Shown: one piece after another, positions 41,487-53,162 of the stretch
Numbering within the stretch: the first letter of the stretch is position 1
Layout: each line of letters opens with the position of its first letter
Assembly (NCBI RefSeq): GCF_023856365.1
Contig: NW_026042711.1
Location: 1 to 64,000, forward strand
From: Brienomyrus brachyistius
Taxonomy: Eukaryota > Chordata > Actinopteri > Osteoglossiformes > Mormyridae
Length of the DNA: 64,000 nt
Direction of reading: 5' to 3'
The notes under the pieces: model-generated
What the model was told of the DNA's origin: nothing
What the model saw: the letters and a program-made list of their open reading frames with translations, nothing else
The model's database searches: none
Program-made: the position numbers and the translations under genes

Positions 41487-42130
41487 AGCATGTGTTCCTA
41501 TTTGAAGAGAATATTCTATTTTTATTCTAAGGAACTACAGAAAATCAGCTCTGCATGTGATCTCCCCTTTACTGCTCGAGCAGGGCACACGCACATCAAC
41601 AAGTGTCAAGGCAGCAAGTGCATGCAAACAACTTCTCAGGACGGTTACAGTATAGGACCTTCAGAAAGAGCCAGACTGCGGCGTCATTCAGAGATTCCAT
41701 TGTCTAAGGCTTGCACTAAAACATTACAGCATATTTAAACAAAGTAGCATGGCACCTGTGTCAGAATCCCTCCCTGCCTTGTTCTGTTCTCTCTTTGTTG
41801 TCCCCATTTAGCCAGCACATGTCACTGGCCATCCTGACTCCTCTTTTGATTGTGGGTTTTAAGGATATCAGTGGGTCTGTGTTTTCATAATTGTCCCCCA
41901 GGCCACCATGCTGCTCAGCCCTTGATTCCAACTACAGTTGCAATCAGGTGGTTCTCAATCTACTAGGACTGTATAACAGGATTGGCCACCTGTTCTACCT
42001 TTACTCGTTCAGCCGCATTCATGAGTCTGGCCTATAGGTTATTCAAATTTTGTCCTGCCAAATTTACCGGACAGGAGGTGGACACTGCAAATGAATGTGT
42101 GAATACTCCAATACCTACATCTTTACAAGT
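41487..42130 (-). repeat. segment B of the gag-family repeat, part 2
   Basis: Continues segment B. It matches 60440-60560 and, inverted, 63120-63850 over 'gctctgcatgtgatctcccctttactgctcgagcagg', 'ggttctcaatctactagg' and 'gcaaatgaatgtgtgaata'-like words. It lies directly downstream, in minus sense, of the gag-like fragment. Confidence 0.7.
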
Positions 42131-42740
42131 TACCTGAAGTGGTTTGGTAAATGATTGTGAGGTTGGAAGTCCTTCTTGATGTCTGTTTGCAGCTCATCCA
42201 CCAGCAACTGCACGAGTTGTCGCTCCCAGAGGGAATCCCACTCTCGGTCCGCTGGAGGGTCCATCTCACTGTAGCTGGAGTATGTTTCCATCAGTCACTT
42301 GGCGTGGGGCTCACAGAATTTACCAGGCTCCTGTTTAATCTGACGCACCTTAGTCCAGTCCATGCATCTGGGGAACTTCTCTGAAAATCTCTGGCAGATT
42401 CTTTGCAGCTATACTTGATATTGGGTACTTGCCGCAACTAAGTAATGGGTTGTTGAATCAAAGTCCCGTTCCATGTCAAAAATAACCCCATTTTAGGGTT
42501 TTGTTAAACAACTGGTCTAATTTGGATGCAGAGGTTCTGCACGGAAGGCCCAGTCTCTGAAGGGCTGTGGCATAGCGAGGCCTGTTCTGCCTGGAATCCG
42601 GCAGGTCACTGGCAACATCCCCCAACTCCTTCATCTATAAGGTCGGGAAACCAGAACGTTTACTCCCCCTTATGGATAAGGACATACCAACGTTGGGGCA
42701 ACTCCTGCTGCCTGAGTCTTCAACCAAGTCCAAAACAAAA
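42131..42740 (-). pseudogene. gag-like fragment, interrupted
   Basis: The minus strand carries the same gag block as 6946-7165: A-S-D-L-P-D-S-R-Q-N-R near 42610, then after about 170 unrelated bases M-D-W-T, K-Q-E-P-G-K and a Y-S-E-M-D-P block. It ends L-L-V-D-E-L-Q-T-D-I-K-K near 42170. The interrupting piece at about 42375-42535 is not in the 7-kb copy. It is a relic with frame breaks. Confidence 0.5.
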
Positions 42741-42744
42741 GTAT

Positions 42745-44375
42745 ACAATGTTAGGAAGGGTAATTCAATGGTATGAGACTGAAACTAGAAACTGTAAATC
42801 GGATGGAGTTAAATAGCAATACTGTGGAAGAGGCATGGGAATTTTTTAAAAGCACATTGTTGCAAGTGCAAAAGAACTTCATACCCGTTTCCAGAAAAAC
42901 TAAATCTAGGAAACTGCAACCAAGCTGGTGTCATGACCTGCTTGTACGATCCTCGTGTGTGCCACGCCCCCTCATTAACCATGTGTGCTGCCCCGATTGT
43001 AACCAGCTGTTTTCTGTCAGTTTGAGTAGTCCTGTGTATTTAGTCCACATTCAAGTCTGTTTCCCCAGTCCTGTCATTGAAATCTCTCGCTGTTGGTACC
43101 TGTTTTCATCAATAAACCCTCATTCCCGACTCTCCGTTTCCCGGATCCTTGATTCCTCGCTTCCTGCCTGTTCGTCCAGCACGCGATGTCACAGGTGGTT
43201 TACTACGAAAATTAAGAATAAAGTCAGGAGCAAAAGGGCTTTCTTCCACAAATGGAAATTAACTAATGATTTCAAAATAAAGCAGGAGTATCTAAGTCTA
43301 CAGGTTTAGTTAATAACAGTTATAAGGATGACGTTAAAAGTTTCTTCCAATATTTTAACTCCGAAAGAGCTCTAAAAGCTGAAAATCACTCATTTGCAGG
43401 ATAGTAAGGGCCTTATAATTGAAAATGAAATTGATATAAATGAGTTTAATGATTATTTTACAATGGCTGTTCACAGTAGAATAGCTTACCACCATTTAGT
43501 ACAAATACAACGATGTCTATGACCAATATATGTATAACTGAGGCTGATGTGGTACAAAGCCTAGCTAAGCTCAAAATAAATAAATCGCAAGGCCCTGATG
43601 GCATCTTATCTATAGTTTTAAAAGAGATGAGGGGTATTATTAGCCAACCTTTAACTTTACTATTCCAGAAATCATTATCTGCTGGTGTGGTATCTTCTGA
43701 TTGATGTTAGATCATGTCTCATGTCCAGAGAGGCTACAACAGGATCTGGATTTAATTAGCGACTGGGCTCATACGTGGCAGATGAAATTTAACATAGATA
43801 AATATAAGGTAATCCATGCAGGGAGCAGAAATATAGTAAATATAGTAAAGTACAGATATTTTATGGGTTCCACTGAAATAAAGGTAGCTGATTACGAGAA
43901 AGATCTCGGTGTGTATGTTGATACTTCCATGTCCCACTCTTGCCAGTGTGGGGAAGCATTAAAAAAAGGCAAAAGGATGTTGGATTAAACTCCACACACC
44001 TAGAGATGTAAGTCAAGAGAAGTGATGCTACGATTATATAATTCCTTGGTAAGATCCCACCTAGAATACTGTGTGCAGGTTTGGTCACCATACCTTCAGA
44101 AGGACATTGCTGCCTTGGAAAAGGTGCAACGTAGGATGACTAGAATGATTCCTGCACTTAGAGGAATGTCTTATGAGGAGAGGTTCGCTGAGCTGAATCT
44201 GTTTAGCCTCAAGCAAAGGAGACTATGGGGGGACATGATCCAGGTATATAAGATTCTAACAGGTCGGGATGCTGTTCAGCCAAATGACCATTTCAATATT
44301 AATTTAAAATACTAGAACTCGTGGCCATAGTGGAAATTAGCTGGAGAACATTTAAAAATGAATCTGAGGAAGCAC
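42745..44375 (+). mobile_element. CR1 LINE, internally deleted, with a solo LTR inside
   Basis: The order is a pre-RT region (E-E-A-W-E-F-F-K-S-T-L-L near 42820), N-K-S-Q-G-P-D-G-I near 43585, a deletion at about 43705-43740, then D-L-D-L-I-S-D-W, L-G-V-Y-V-D near 43910 and R-S-H-L-E-Y-C-V-Q-V-W near 44060. The catalytic A-D-D box is lost. It closely resembles the CR1 at 5953 in the shared part. A 265-bp LTR interrupts it at 42929. It ends at about 44375 against an inverted L2. Confidence 0.85.
42929..43193 (+). mobile_element. solo LTR related to the small proline-rich family, 265 bp
   Basis: TGTCATGACC...GATGTCACA. It shares 'gtgtgtgccacgccccct', a GTATTTAG TATA-like word and AATAAA with the minus-strand reading of the 287-bp LTR. 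Flanks GCTGG and GGTGG are a 5-bp duplication with one difference. The CR1 reading frame is continuous across it. Confidence 0.75.
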
Positions 44376-45320
44376 TTCAATTCAATTCAATTTTATTTAT
44401 ATAGCGCTTTTAACGACATGCATTGTCACAAAGCACTTTACATTTAACCGGCCCGAACCCCACCAAGCAAGCCTGAGGCGACAGTGGCAAGGAAACTCCC
44501 TCTAGCAGGAAGAAACCTTGAGTGGAACCTAGACTCAGAAGGGGACCCCATCCTCCTCTGGGCGACCAAGGAGCATGAAACTGCATTTACATTGACATTC
44601 ATTAGAGTTCATATAGTTATAAAGTCCCAGTTGGTTTCATGTAGTTATATCCAGGAGTCCAGGTGCGGGTTCACACGGTGTAGTCGGCTCGGTATCAGCT
44701 CGAAAAAGAGAAGATGGAGAAGAGTTATTGCCCTACACCTAACCGGCAGGACTAAAGCAACTATGACAGCCTGCCTAAAAGAGTGACCTGGAAGGAAGCA
44801 CAGGCATGAGGGTTTACAGAGGTTTTGGCGTCAAGCCACCTCCCATCCACAGCTTAAGTGATCGGCGAGAGTGGCAGGACGACAGCACCAATCCCCCCTT
44901 TCCCCTTCAATCTCAAATAACTATGAACCTCCAGATTTCCCATTCACCTTAGAAAAGAAGATTTAACTATCCAAAAGACTGGCGAAAGAGGTACATCTTA
45001 AGCCTTGACTTAAAAGCAGAGATTGTGTCTGAGTTCCGAACACTAATAGGAAGTTTATTCCATAGCTGTGGTGCTTTATGAGCAAATGCTCTTCCCCCAA
45101 AGGTAATGTTCTTTATTCTGGGTACGGATAGAATACCTCCATCTCGTCATCTAAGTGTATGATTCGGAACGCAAATGAGGTCACTCACATACTGCGGTGC
45201 AAGACCATTTACAGCTTTATAGGTTAAGAGCAGTGTTTTGTAGTCAACACGAAATCTAACTGGCAGCCAGTGCAGTGAAGATAAAATTGGGGTAATATGA
45301 TTATATGTTTTAGTTTAACT
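44376..45320 (-). mobile_element. L2 LINE end with full 3-prime tail
   Basis: Left edge has 'ttcaattcaattcaattttatttatatagcgc', the reversed L2 tail. Reading leftwards from 45300, the minus strand gives W-L-P-V, G-L-A-P-Q-Y-V-S-D-L, R-A-F-A-H-K-A-P-Q-L-W-N-K-L-P and a closing F-K-S-R-L-K-M-Y-L. The RT core is missing. Confidence 0.8.
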
Positions 45321-47130
45321 ATTGCTAGTAGCGGTTCAATCAATGCTGGGAGCATCGCTGAATAATTTTGATGGAACAGGGTCTAGCATACAAGTAGATG
45401 AATTTGAAGATAAAATTAAGTACATCAGTTCTGACTGGTTAACCAATATTCAATATTCAAAATGTTCTGTTTAATTGAGCATATTTTTGGTCAAAAAGTT
45501 TCATAAAGTCGTCACTGGAAAATAACCAGTGGTCTGGTTATTAGTCAGCTTGGACACCATAGTAAATAGGAATCTAGGATTATTTTTGTTTATTTCAATT
45601 AGTTCTGATAGATACTAGATGATTTGGCGGCACTAAGAGCCTTTTTGTAGCTACCCATAGCCTCTTTCCATGCTAGTTCGAACACCACTAGTTTAGTATG
45701 ATGCCACTTACATTCTGTAAGGACATAAAACTTATAGGTCCTGCAGGCCCCAACTCTGATCAGCCTGCATCAGTCTATTTCAGAGCTCCGCTGGCCCAGG
45801 CAAGACTGGACTCAACTCGTCAAACCACCCCTTTTAAGGAAGGCAAATGCCTGCCGGCTCCTGAGAGACTGGATAGGAATAACTGGAGCAGCACAGAAAA
45901 AGCAAGACCTTTCACCCCCGGAGTGACCAGAGTTCCACAATCAATCCACAGCAACAACAGCTGTCAGCCTCCAGACACAGACACCTTTTCCACTATAAAC
46001 AGGATAACTCAGCACACATAGATGTTAGGGACAAATACACGCATGTTTGGTCTCGTTTGAATAGGCATGAGACGAGGAGTATTATACTCTCAGATTTAAG
46101 GCAGTATAGCTTTTCCTAAGAGAAATACAGAAACTTCGGCTCAACCCACCAAACTGAGAGAGATTCTCTCATGGTAGAACAAGGGAATTACAACCACCCC
46201 CTAAAGTGATCTGATTGGCTGGGGACTTGAGAACCAAGGTCAGCAATGCCCCTAAAATTAACCATTGACCGAAATTAGTCAGTCTTCAGAAACATGCCAT
46301 CACCTGGTCTGGATACTTAAGGAAGGGCTTCAGAAGTAGTCGGGGAGTCACTCTGTAATCAGAGCTCCCGCAGAGAACTGGGTGAAAGTCTATCTGTAGT
46401 CAGATACTTTCCACAGAACTTTGTTCACTCTCAGCTGAGGAATGTGATTGTTTAATATTGTATTTGTCCAAATGTATTTACAAGTATGTGTCCACATGTC
46501 AATAATTGTATATTGTAGTATTTTTAATAAATGTTGTTTCGATTACTTTATGACTGTCTGATTTGCTAACTTCTTCATAAACTTTCCAGATTGGACTTCT
46601 ATCCTTATTAGGACTATGGTGGTAAATACTATCTTGCAGCCTCTGGGTTAAATCCCATTTATTTATCCGGGTCCCAAACTTGACTGCCCAAGTTAAGTTA
46701 GGTGGATACCAAAACTACACCTCTGGAGTTCGCACACGCTGATGACAGGTACCGGTCTACCCTCTGAGGGGCGTACACACTATGTTCCTAGGCACCGGGC
46801 ATAGTCCCTGAGACGCTCACATGGTAAGACAATGGGTGGCATCGGCGGAGGCCCAAAGTAAACCTCGTACAACCTTTTTTATTTTTAACTGAGCAATTTT
46901 CTCTAGTGGAATTAAGCATAGATGCTAAATAATCCGTAATGCTATCAAGTTCAGCAGAATTCGACATTAGTTTGGTTGAAAACGATAGCTCAGGGAGGTT
47001 ATCGATAAAGTTACTTGCTGTATTTGACGTGATTGTACGTTTGGCGAGTCGGGGGGCTAATATTTTGAGCAAGGGAAATATTGAACGCAATAAGATGATG
47101 GTCAGAGATAATACTGGACTGAGGCAGTAG
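45321..47130. repeat. unclassified interspersed repeat, split by an LTR-like insert
   Basis: The parts at about 45321-45715 and 46872-47130 read as one old repeat (each dominated by A/T-rich text antisense to a degraded frame). The middle 45716-46871 looks inserted. Family not recognised. Confidence 0.35.
45716..46871 (+). mobile_element. possible solo LTR, about 1.15 kb
   Basis: Starts TGTAAGGAC and can be ended at CTCGTACA; an AATAAA stands at about 46527 and a TACTTAAGG word at 46316. No matching target duplication was found at these ends, so the limits are uncertain. Confidence 0.3.
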
Positions 47131-47596
47131 AGTTGAATACATGATATGAAGACAACTGGATCACAACTGGATCACGGGGGAATCATAAGCAGGGAAGAAC
47201 ACACAGGCAAACAGCAGCAGCAACATTAAAGGCAGGACTGAGAAGCACATTTATACAAGGCTAAGCAGGGAGCAAACTAGAGGCACCTGAAATGAGTAAC
47301 ACAAGGGCAGGAAGGAGAGGTAAAACAAACGCGGAACAGGCATGGCACGTTATACCACACTAGGGAGGAAACGGGAGGTTCAGGAGGGCAGGGTGTGGCA
47401 GGGATCCGTTTCAAAATTTAATTTTGGCTTGTACAAACCTTGGTAAAAGCTGCAAAAGATCGATCAACCACTTTCTGAGCTATTGTCTTAACAAACAAAG
47501 CATCTGTTGGGGTGGCGGTGTCTGGGGAATACCATGTGTAATACACCTTGTGAAGATTTATATGTAAAACAAAATATTTTTTGATTCTATCACACA
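47131..47596. other. no gene recognised
   Basis: The stretch 47160-47400 has the composition and words ('aggcatggcacgtta', 'ggcagggtgtggcaggg') of a decayed relative of the small LTR family, but cannot be aligned convincingly. Confidence 0.3.
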
Positions 47597-47608
47597 TATA
47601 GAAATTAT

Positions 47609-47963
47609 CCATCCATCCATTTTCCAAACCGCTTATCCTATTGGGTCGCGGGGGGTCCGGAGCCTATCCCAGAATCAATGGGCACGAGGCAGGGAACAAC
47701 CCAGGATGGGGGGCCAGCCCATCGCAGGGCACACTCACACACCATCCACTCACACACACACACCTACGGGCAATTCAGCAACTCCAATTAGCCCCAGCAT
47801 GTTTTTGGACTGTGGGGGGAAACCGGAGTACCCAGAGGAAACCCCACAACGACATGGGGAGAACATGCAAACTCCACACACATGTGACCCAGGCGGAGAC
47901 ACGAACCCGGGTCCCAGAGGTGTGAGGCGACAGTGCTAACCACTGCACCACCATGCCGCCCCT
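47609..47963 (-). repeat. tRNA-derived SINE with 12-bp target duplication
   Basis: Complete minus-strand copy; tail at left (ccatccatccatt), head at right (caccatgccgcccc). Flanks TATAGAAATTAT at 47597-47608 and 47964-47975. Confidence 0.9.
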
Positions 47964-47979
47964 TATAGAAATTATTCTA

Positions 47980-48540
47980 GGTTTAAATAGTAATTTAGCT
48001 GAGTAACTAGGCTGAAATTCTAGATAGTTGCAATTTTAAGAATTATTACTATTATTCACAGCTTTTAAGCATGCAGTTGGATGACGGATGGATGGATATT
48101 CAGCCACCAGAAATGCCAATTGTTGTTAAGAGGATCAAAGTCTGCAAAGTAGTATGCAGGGTTTAAGGCCAGAACACAGCATACTCTCCGACAGAAAGCA
48201 TAAAGTTCACTGGGGGAATTTCTGTGGCCACTGCCTGAACAGCATGTGTGGAGAATGTTTATGAGGGTCGAGCCATGCAGAGCTGCTGGCCCTGGCATGT
48301 AATGATGAATCACAAATCAGTTAAAAATCGGTGCAAATGCATGAAGATTTAAACCGGCTGATGTGGAAAATGAATCACTATTGTAAGAGTACTTCACAGT
48401 ACTTTAACAGAAAAACTGGTGTAATATTACATTTGATTTCACAATGTGAGTTTGACGTCAGATGTCACTGCGTATCACGTCGACATCGTACGTCAGTTTT
48501 TGGTTTTGAGCGAACGCGAGATGATGAATGAATTTGAAAC
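47980..48540. other. no gene recognised
   Basis: AT-rich sequence. A CpG-containing piece at 48450-48520 stands out but has no identifiable content. Confidence 0.35.
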
Positions 48541-48542
48541 TG

Positions 48543-48838
48543 AGGACGGCACAGTGGTTAGTGCTGGCTTCGGTCCAGGGCCCTTTCTGTGTGGAGTTCG
48601 CATGCTCTCCCCGTTTTCGCCGGGGACTCCAGGTTCCTCCCACGGTCCAAAAGCATGCAGGATAGGTTGACTGGTGAGTCTAAATTGGCCCTGTAGTTGT
48701 GTGAGTGTGTGCGACCTGCGGTGTGTAGGTGACTGCCTGGGCTTGGTTCCTGTCTGCGCCCCTTGTTCCCGGGATAGGCTCCGGTCTCCCCCGCGATCCC
48801 AGTTGGGATTAAGTGGTTTCAGAAAATGGATGGATGGA
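48543..48838 (+). repeat. diverged SINE subfamily member
   Basis: Starts 'ggacggcacagtggttag', runs through 'gtgtggagttcgcatgctctcc' and 'cgggataggctccgg' and ends 'aaaatggatggatgg'. Same layout as the other SINEs, but lacks the B-box-bearing stretch and differs in the middle. Confidence 0.7.
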
Positions 48839-49299
48839 CGCACTGCCCGATCTTCAATTGGCGGTGTGGCAGCATATTAGCTTTCCGGTAATCACAAACG
48901 AGGAGGAAACAGCGAGAAAAGCACAGACAAGACATAAACTGCATGCAAACATTGTAATAGACTGATAACATACACAAACAGGTCCACTGGCACCACCGTG
49001 AGCTGAGTGAAGATTATTAAAAGGGCAAAGCACGCTAAAAAGCTGCACATGCAAACCTTAGCTTATTTATTTGATTTATTTTTTTTTATTTACTTATTTT
49101 GATTTGGGATTTTTTTCAACAGTATTTTATTCAAATTCAGTTGCACTGTTCACAACAGTGTCAACAGTTCAGAAAGATAAATATAAGAATATTTTTGAAT
49201 ATATTTGTCTGCAGCTCATTCTGCAAAAAATGAGAAAATTGAACTCAGAATCGTGAATCGTATCAAATGGTGAGTTGAATGTATCGTTACATCCCTAGT

Positions 49300-49610
49300 T
49301 CTTACAGTAGTACTATGGTATGGTGGAGCCACATGACAGGAAGGCAGTACATTGCGAAGTCTGTTAAGAACATCATTCGCACTGAACTGCCCTCCATTGA
49401 CCAGCTGTACTTTAACTGCCACAGTAACAAGGTTCAGTCTATAATCCAGGACTCTGACCACCATCCACAAACACTGACTAGCAGATTCATGAACAGCTTC
49501 ATTCGCCAAACAATTCAAACCTGCAGCTTTTGCATCCCCTGTAACAGTCATTTCCACGGCAGCTGCACTGTACAGCTGTTACTGCACTTTATCCACCACT
49601 GACCACGTAT
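49300..49610 (+). mobile_element. L2-type LINE fragment
   Basis: The frame reads R-T-E-L-P-S-I-D-Q-L-Y and S-I-I-Q-D-S-D-H-H, the region just before the C-terminal L-P-S-G block in L2-type reverse transcriptases. Short and degraded. Confidence 0.5.
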
Positions 49611-50600
49611 CATCCAGTTTTGTCCTGCTTTGTATCGCACTGTTTCTGCACCATGTTGTCTTGTACTCCCTTGTGTTGTTATGCACCATCTGTGTTGTTC
49701 TGAGCAGTGCCATGATGCAATATTACAAAAAGATCTTGAGGAAATGCAGAGTTCTGGAGGAGATTCTCACAGATCATGGCATGTGTTTATACTGAAGAAA
49801 CTGTACAAATTGCTAGACATAAAACACAGGACTGGCAACTGTGGTACGTTTTAACACCTTGATAAAAAACTTAAAATCCATAGTAAGTAGGACAACCTCA
49901 TAGAACCTTTACTAGTCATTGTTCAGAAGATTAACACGGATTAAAAACCATTACTATGAAAGCACGCTAATCAGTTAAGTTGATTATGTGGAGAGAGAGA
50001 AAAAAAACTGTCTTTGAAAAAGATCAACCATAGAACGAAGCTGCAGCATTGACACCCCCTAGTGGTGATTTGAAGATAGTTCTGTCTGTAGCAGCTAAGC
50101 AGTAGATTTGGCGTCAGGTGCCATGACAAACTCAGTGCTGCTCGGTTTGAACGGCAGAAGCACAAAAATAAAGGGGGCATCTACTGCACGCCCCCCACCC
50201 TTGAAAATGGTACAAATTATCATGCAACAGTTTTCTTAAGTAAGTCTTTTTGGGCGTCTGCAGAAACCTCCACGATGCGATTGCCCTGATTAAGAAGTGC
50301 GCAGCGGATACAATTTGGGATGCATCGTTCATCCGATTTATTAATATATAATTATTAGTATGTCTATATTATTTTAGGAACGTTACTTGACGAATATTTT
50401 TCATTGAGATTGATTCCCCGTTTAAAATTTTGGTGACACTTCATATTTTTTAAGAGAGACAGACAATTTGACGCATGCAATTTGCAGAAATATGTTGTGC
50501 CGCTATAAAGTACACAGGCAGCATGACAAACATAAGTACTCACTGAAGCCACGACATACGCCCGGCTGGCCCCAGCGGTACCCCTAAGAAGAAGGCTTTT
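49611..50600. other. no gene recognised
   Basis: No supportable feature. Two minus-strand frames near 50130-50620 do not resemble known families. Confidence 0.35.
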
Positions 50601-50846
50601 TTCACAACCCACGACCATCACGAGGGCAAAAAAAACTGAATAGCCTAGAATTTAGTTAATTACAAGGCACATATTTATTGGAGCAAGAGCTCTAACATAA
50701 AACTACCTTGTAATTATAAAGTATTATGGCTGTGAACAATGTACAAACAGGCACAGAAAGTAAAATACTCCAAAAATGCAAAGAACCTAAATATTTTTGT
50801 TTCCACCGATTCACTCTTGATGTGTTAGGAGTCACAGTTCAGTAGC

Positions 50847-51390
50847 CTATTCTTCAGTATCTGCATTTAAGACCACCAACTGCTCTTTCTCCTCCTTCGC
50901 TCGTCGGCTCAGAGTATTGGACTTGGTAAGTAATGTTGCCCTTTTGGTTCCAGCAGCACTCTCTGCTTCCTCTGCCATGTGCTCAGCATCCTTTTGTAAA
51001 CTCTCACATACACTTTCCAGTGAGACTCTCTTCCTCTTGAGTTCCTCAAGTTTTCTTTTTTGCTTTTCGCTCATCTTTCACCTTTGGTCAGAGGCGCTTT
51101 GGTTGCTCCCCCACACACTCTGACATGGTCGCATATAAGCCTCTGTGCAACAACTGTTTCCTCTGATAAGTTGCAGGTCTCCACCTCTATTCGTTCCACT
51201 TCGGCTTGCCCATAGGACAGCAGCAGCAAGTTCTTGCAGAACATCCAGAGGTCAGGATAAGGCCCACTAACTTTTTGATGTAAAAAGACATCAACTTTGG
51301 ATGGTGCTGAAGGAATGAAGGATATAAAATCCAAGCCTTTTGCCTCATTGTGCAGGTGATTATCAGACTGCTGGGATATTGCATCACCTG
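50847..51390 (-). pseudogene. hAT-like transposase-derived gene, C-terminal exon
   Basis: The minus strand encodes L-L-L-L-S-Y-G-Q-A-E-V-E-R, then E-T-V-V-A-Q-R-L-I-C-D-H-V-R near 51140. After a frame step at 51071-51074 it gives a strongly charged coiled coil (K-Q-K-R-K-L-E-E-L-K-R-K-R, L-L-T-K-S-N-T-L-S-R-R-A-K-E-K) to a stop at 50847. This is the end of a hAT-like family that is common in fish and sometimes intron-containing. A deletion or shift removes the link between the two parts. Further exons of the same gene lie at 52027-55575 and 55967-56200. Confidence 0.65.
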
Positions 51391-51638
51391 TAATTACATT
51401 AATTACAGTAGATTAGATGCAGATCAACAATGTCAATACACAGAATCACATGTAGAATAGGAAAGTGATTTATAACCCAATTTTCCTATGATACCATAAA
51501 TGTGCAATCATTTTAATTTAATCTTGAGATATCTCTAGGCTCATCAAAGAAAATATAACTGGGCTGATGCTTCTTTTCAAACACCAAGAGTCGGTCTTCT
51601 AAATACTGCTAAAATCTACGTGTTAACACTATTCAGTT

Positions 51639-51947
51639 CAGGGACGGATTATGGGTTGTGTGGGCCCCTGGGTAAAACGTTCGCGAGGCCCCCCCCCACC
51701 ACCACCACCTGCACCACCACCACAACCACCACAAGTCAAGGGCCCTTGGCAGCCAAACACCCTCCCTATAGGGTCAGGGGACCTTGTAGGCAGAGGATCA
51801 AAGAATGTAGGCCCTCTAAAATAGACAAACGAAAATACATTGCTGATAAGCGTTGCAAATTGTTTTGGGCTTGGGGCCCACGGGCCCCCTGCACCCCAAG
51901 GGCCCCTGGGCAGCGGCCCCGCTAACCCGGTTTGTAATCCGTCCCTG
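51639..51947. mobile_element. hAT-type MITE, 309 bp
   Basis: Perfect 13-bp inverted ends CAGGGACGGATTA, exact 8-bp duplication ATTCAGTT at 51631-51638 and 51948-51955. Interior is G/C-rich with (CCA)n. It lies in an intron of the hAT-like gene. Confidence 0.9.
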
Positions 51948-52026
51948 ATTCAGTTAGATGTGAAAAAAGAAAAGCATAATTTAAAAATAATATTCTGAAC
52001 TATCCTATTCTTATCCTATGATTTAC

Positions 52027-52104
52027 CAGCAGATATCCTGCCTGCCAACCGATTCTCCTGCGCAAACTTCTGCATGAGATTTCTCCTTTTCTGCTGGCAG
52101 TTAT
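52027..52104 (-). pseudogene. hAT-like gene, exon part left of the LTR insertion
   Basis: Reading on the minus strand, C-Q-Q-K-R-R-N-L-M-Q-K-F leads to a donor GTAAAT after 52027. It continues the exon interrupted at 55337. Confidence 0.5.
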
Positions 52105-53162
52105 TGTCACGATCGGGTACGGGTGAAGCGGCGATCGTGCGGGCAAGCAGGCAAGCAGGAAGCAGGAATACGGGGCAAACGGGAGTTTAATACGAGGACA
52201 GGGACCGGGAAACAGCTCACGCTTACGAACATCAGACATTAATGACAGACAAAGCAAACTGGGGAGACCAGGACTTAAATACACAGAACAAGGCAGCAGG
52301 AAACAAGACACGACTGGGCAGGATCAGGAAATCACACGTGGGTAATTAGGGGGCGTGGCACACACGAGGAGCGGACGAGCCGGGCATGACAGAACCCCCC
52401 CCCAAAGGCGCGCTACACCGGGCGCGCCAAGGAAGGGGGCGACGGACGGGACGAGGCAGAACAGGACCTGGAAAACAAGAACAGAATTAACGCACGACGG
52501 GAAACAGGACCGAAGCACAAAACAAAGCCAGGGACAAGACGTGCGACAAGAGCTGACAAAGGGATGGGAAGGCAGACAGACAGATCAGGAAGGGAGAAAC
52601 AGAGGGAACAGGCGGAACACAAGGAGCGGGAGTGACGGGAGGGAACGACGGGAAACCAGGAATGGAGAAAGGAGGAAAGACAGGAGGAGGAGCAAACAAA
52701 GGAGGGACCAGGGCAGGAGAGAAGGGAGAGAAGGCGGGGGAACAAAGGGGAGCCCGTGGGAGCCCCAGCGGGCGACGGGCGGCAGCCGGAGGGGCCGCAG
52801 GCGGCCGGGAGGCCGGAGCCGGAGGGGACCGAGAAGGGGCAGAGGAGACAGGGCGAGGGACCCGCGGAGGGGCCAGGGAGGGAGCAGGAGGGAGCACCAG
52901 GGAAGGGGACGAGGGAGCTGGAAGGGGCCAGGGCGAAGGCACGGAGGAGGGGGGAGCCGCAGCAGGCGGCGATGTCCGGGGGAGGGCCGGAGGTAGGGGC
53001 CCCGCAGGCGACCGACCAGGACCCGGAGAGGGGAGCGAGGCAGGGCGACGAGGCACCGGAGAGGGACCCGCAGGCGCCAACCGAGCCCCAGCGCAGGCAA
53101 GGCAGGGCGAGCCAGGGGGCAGGGCGGGCGGGACCCCAGCCCTGCGTCTGTGTCCCCTCCCT

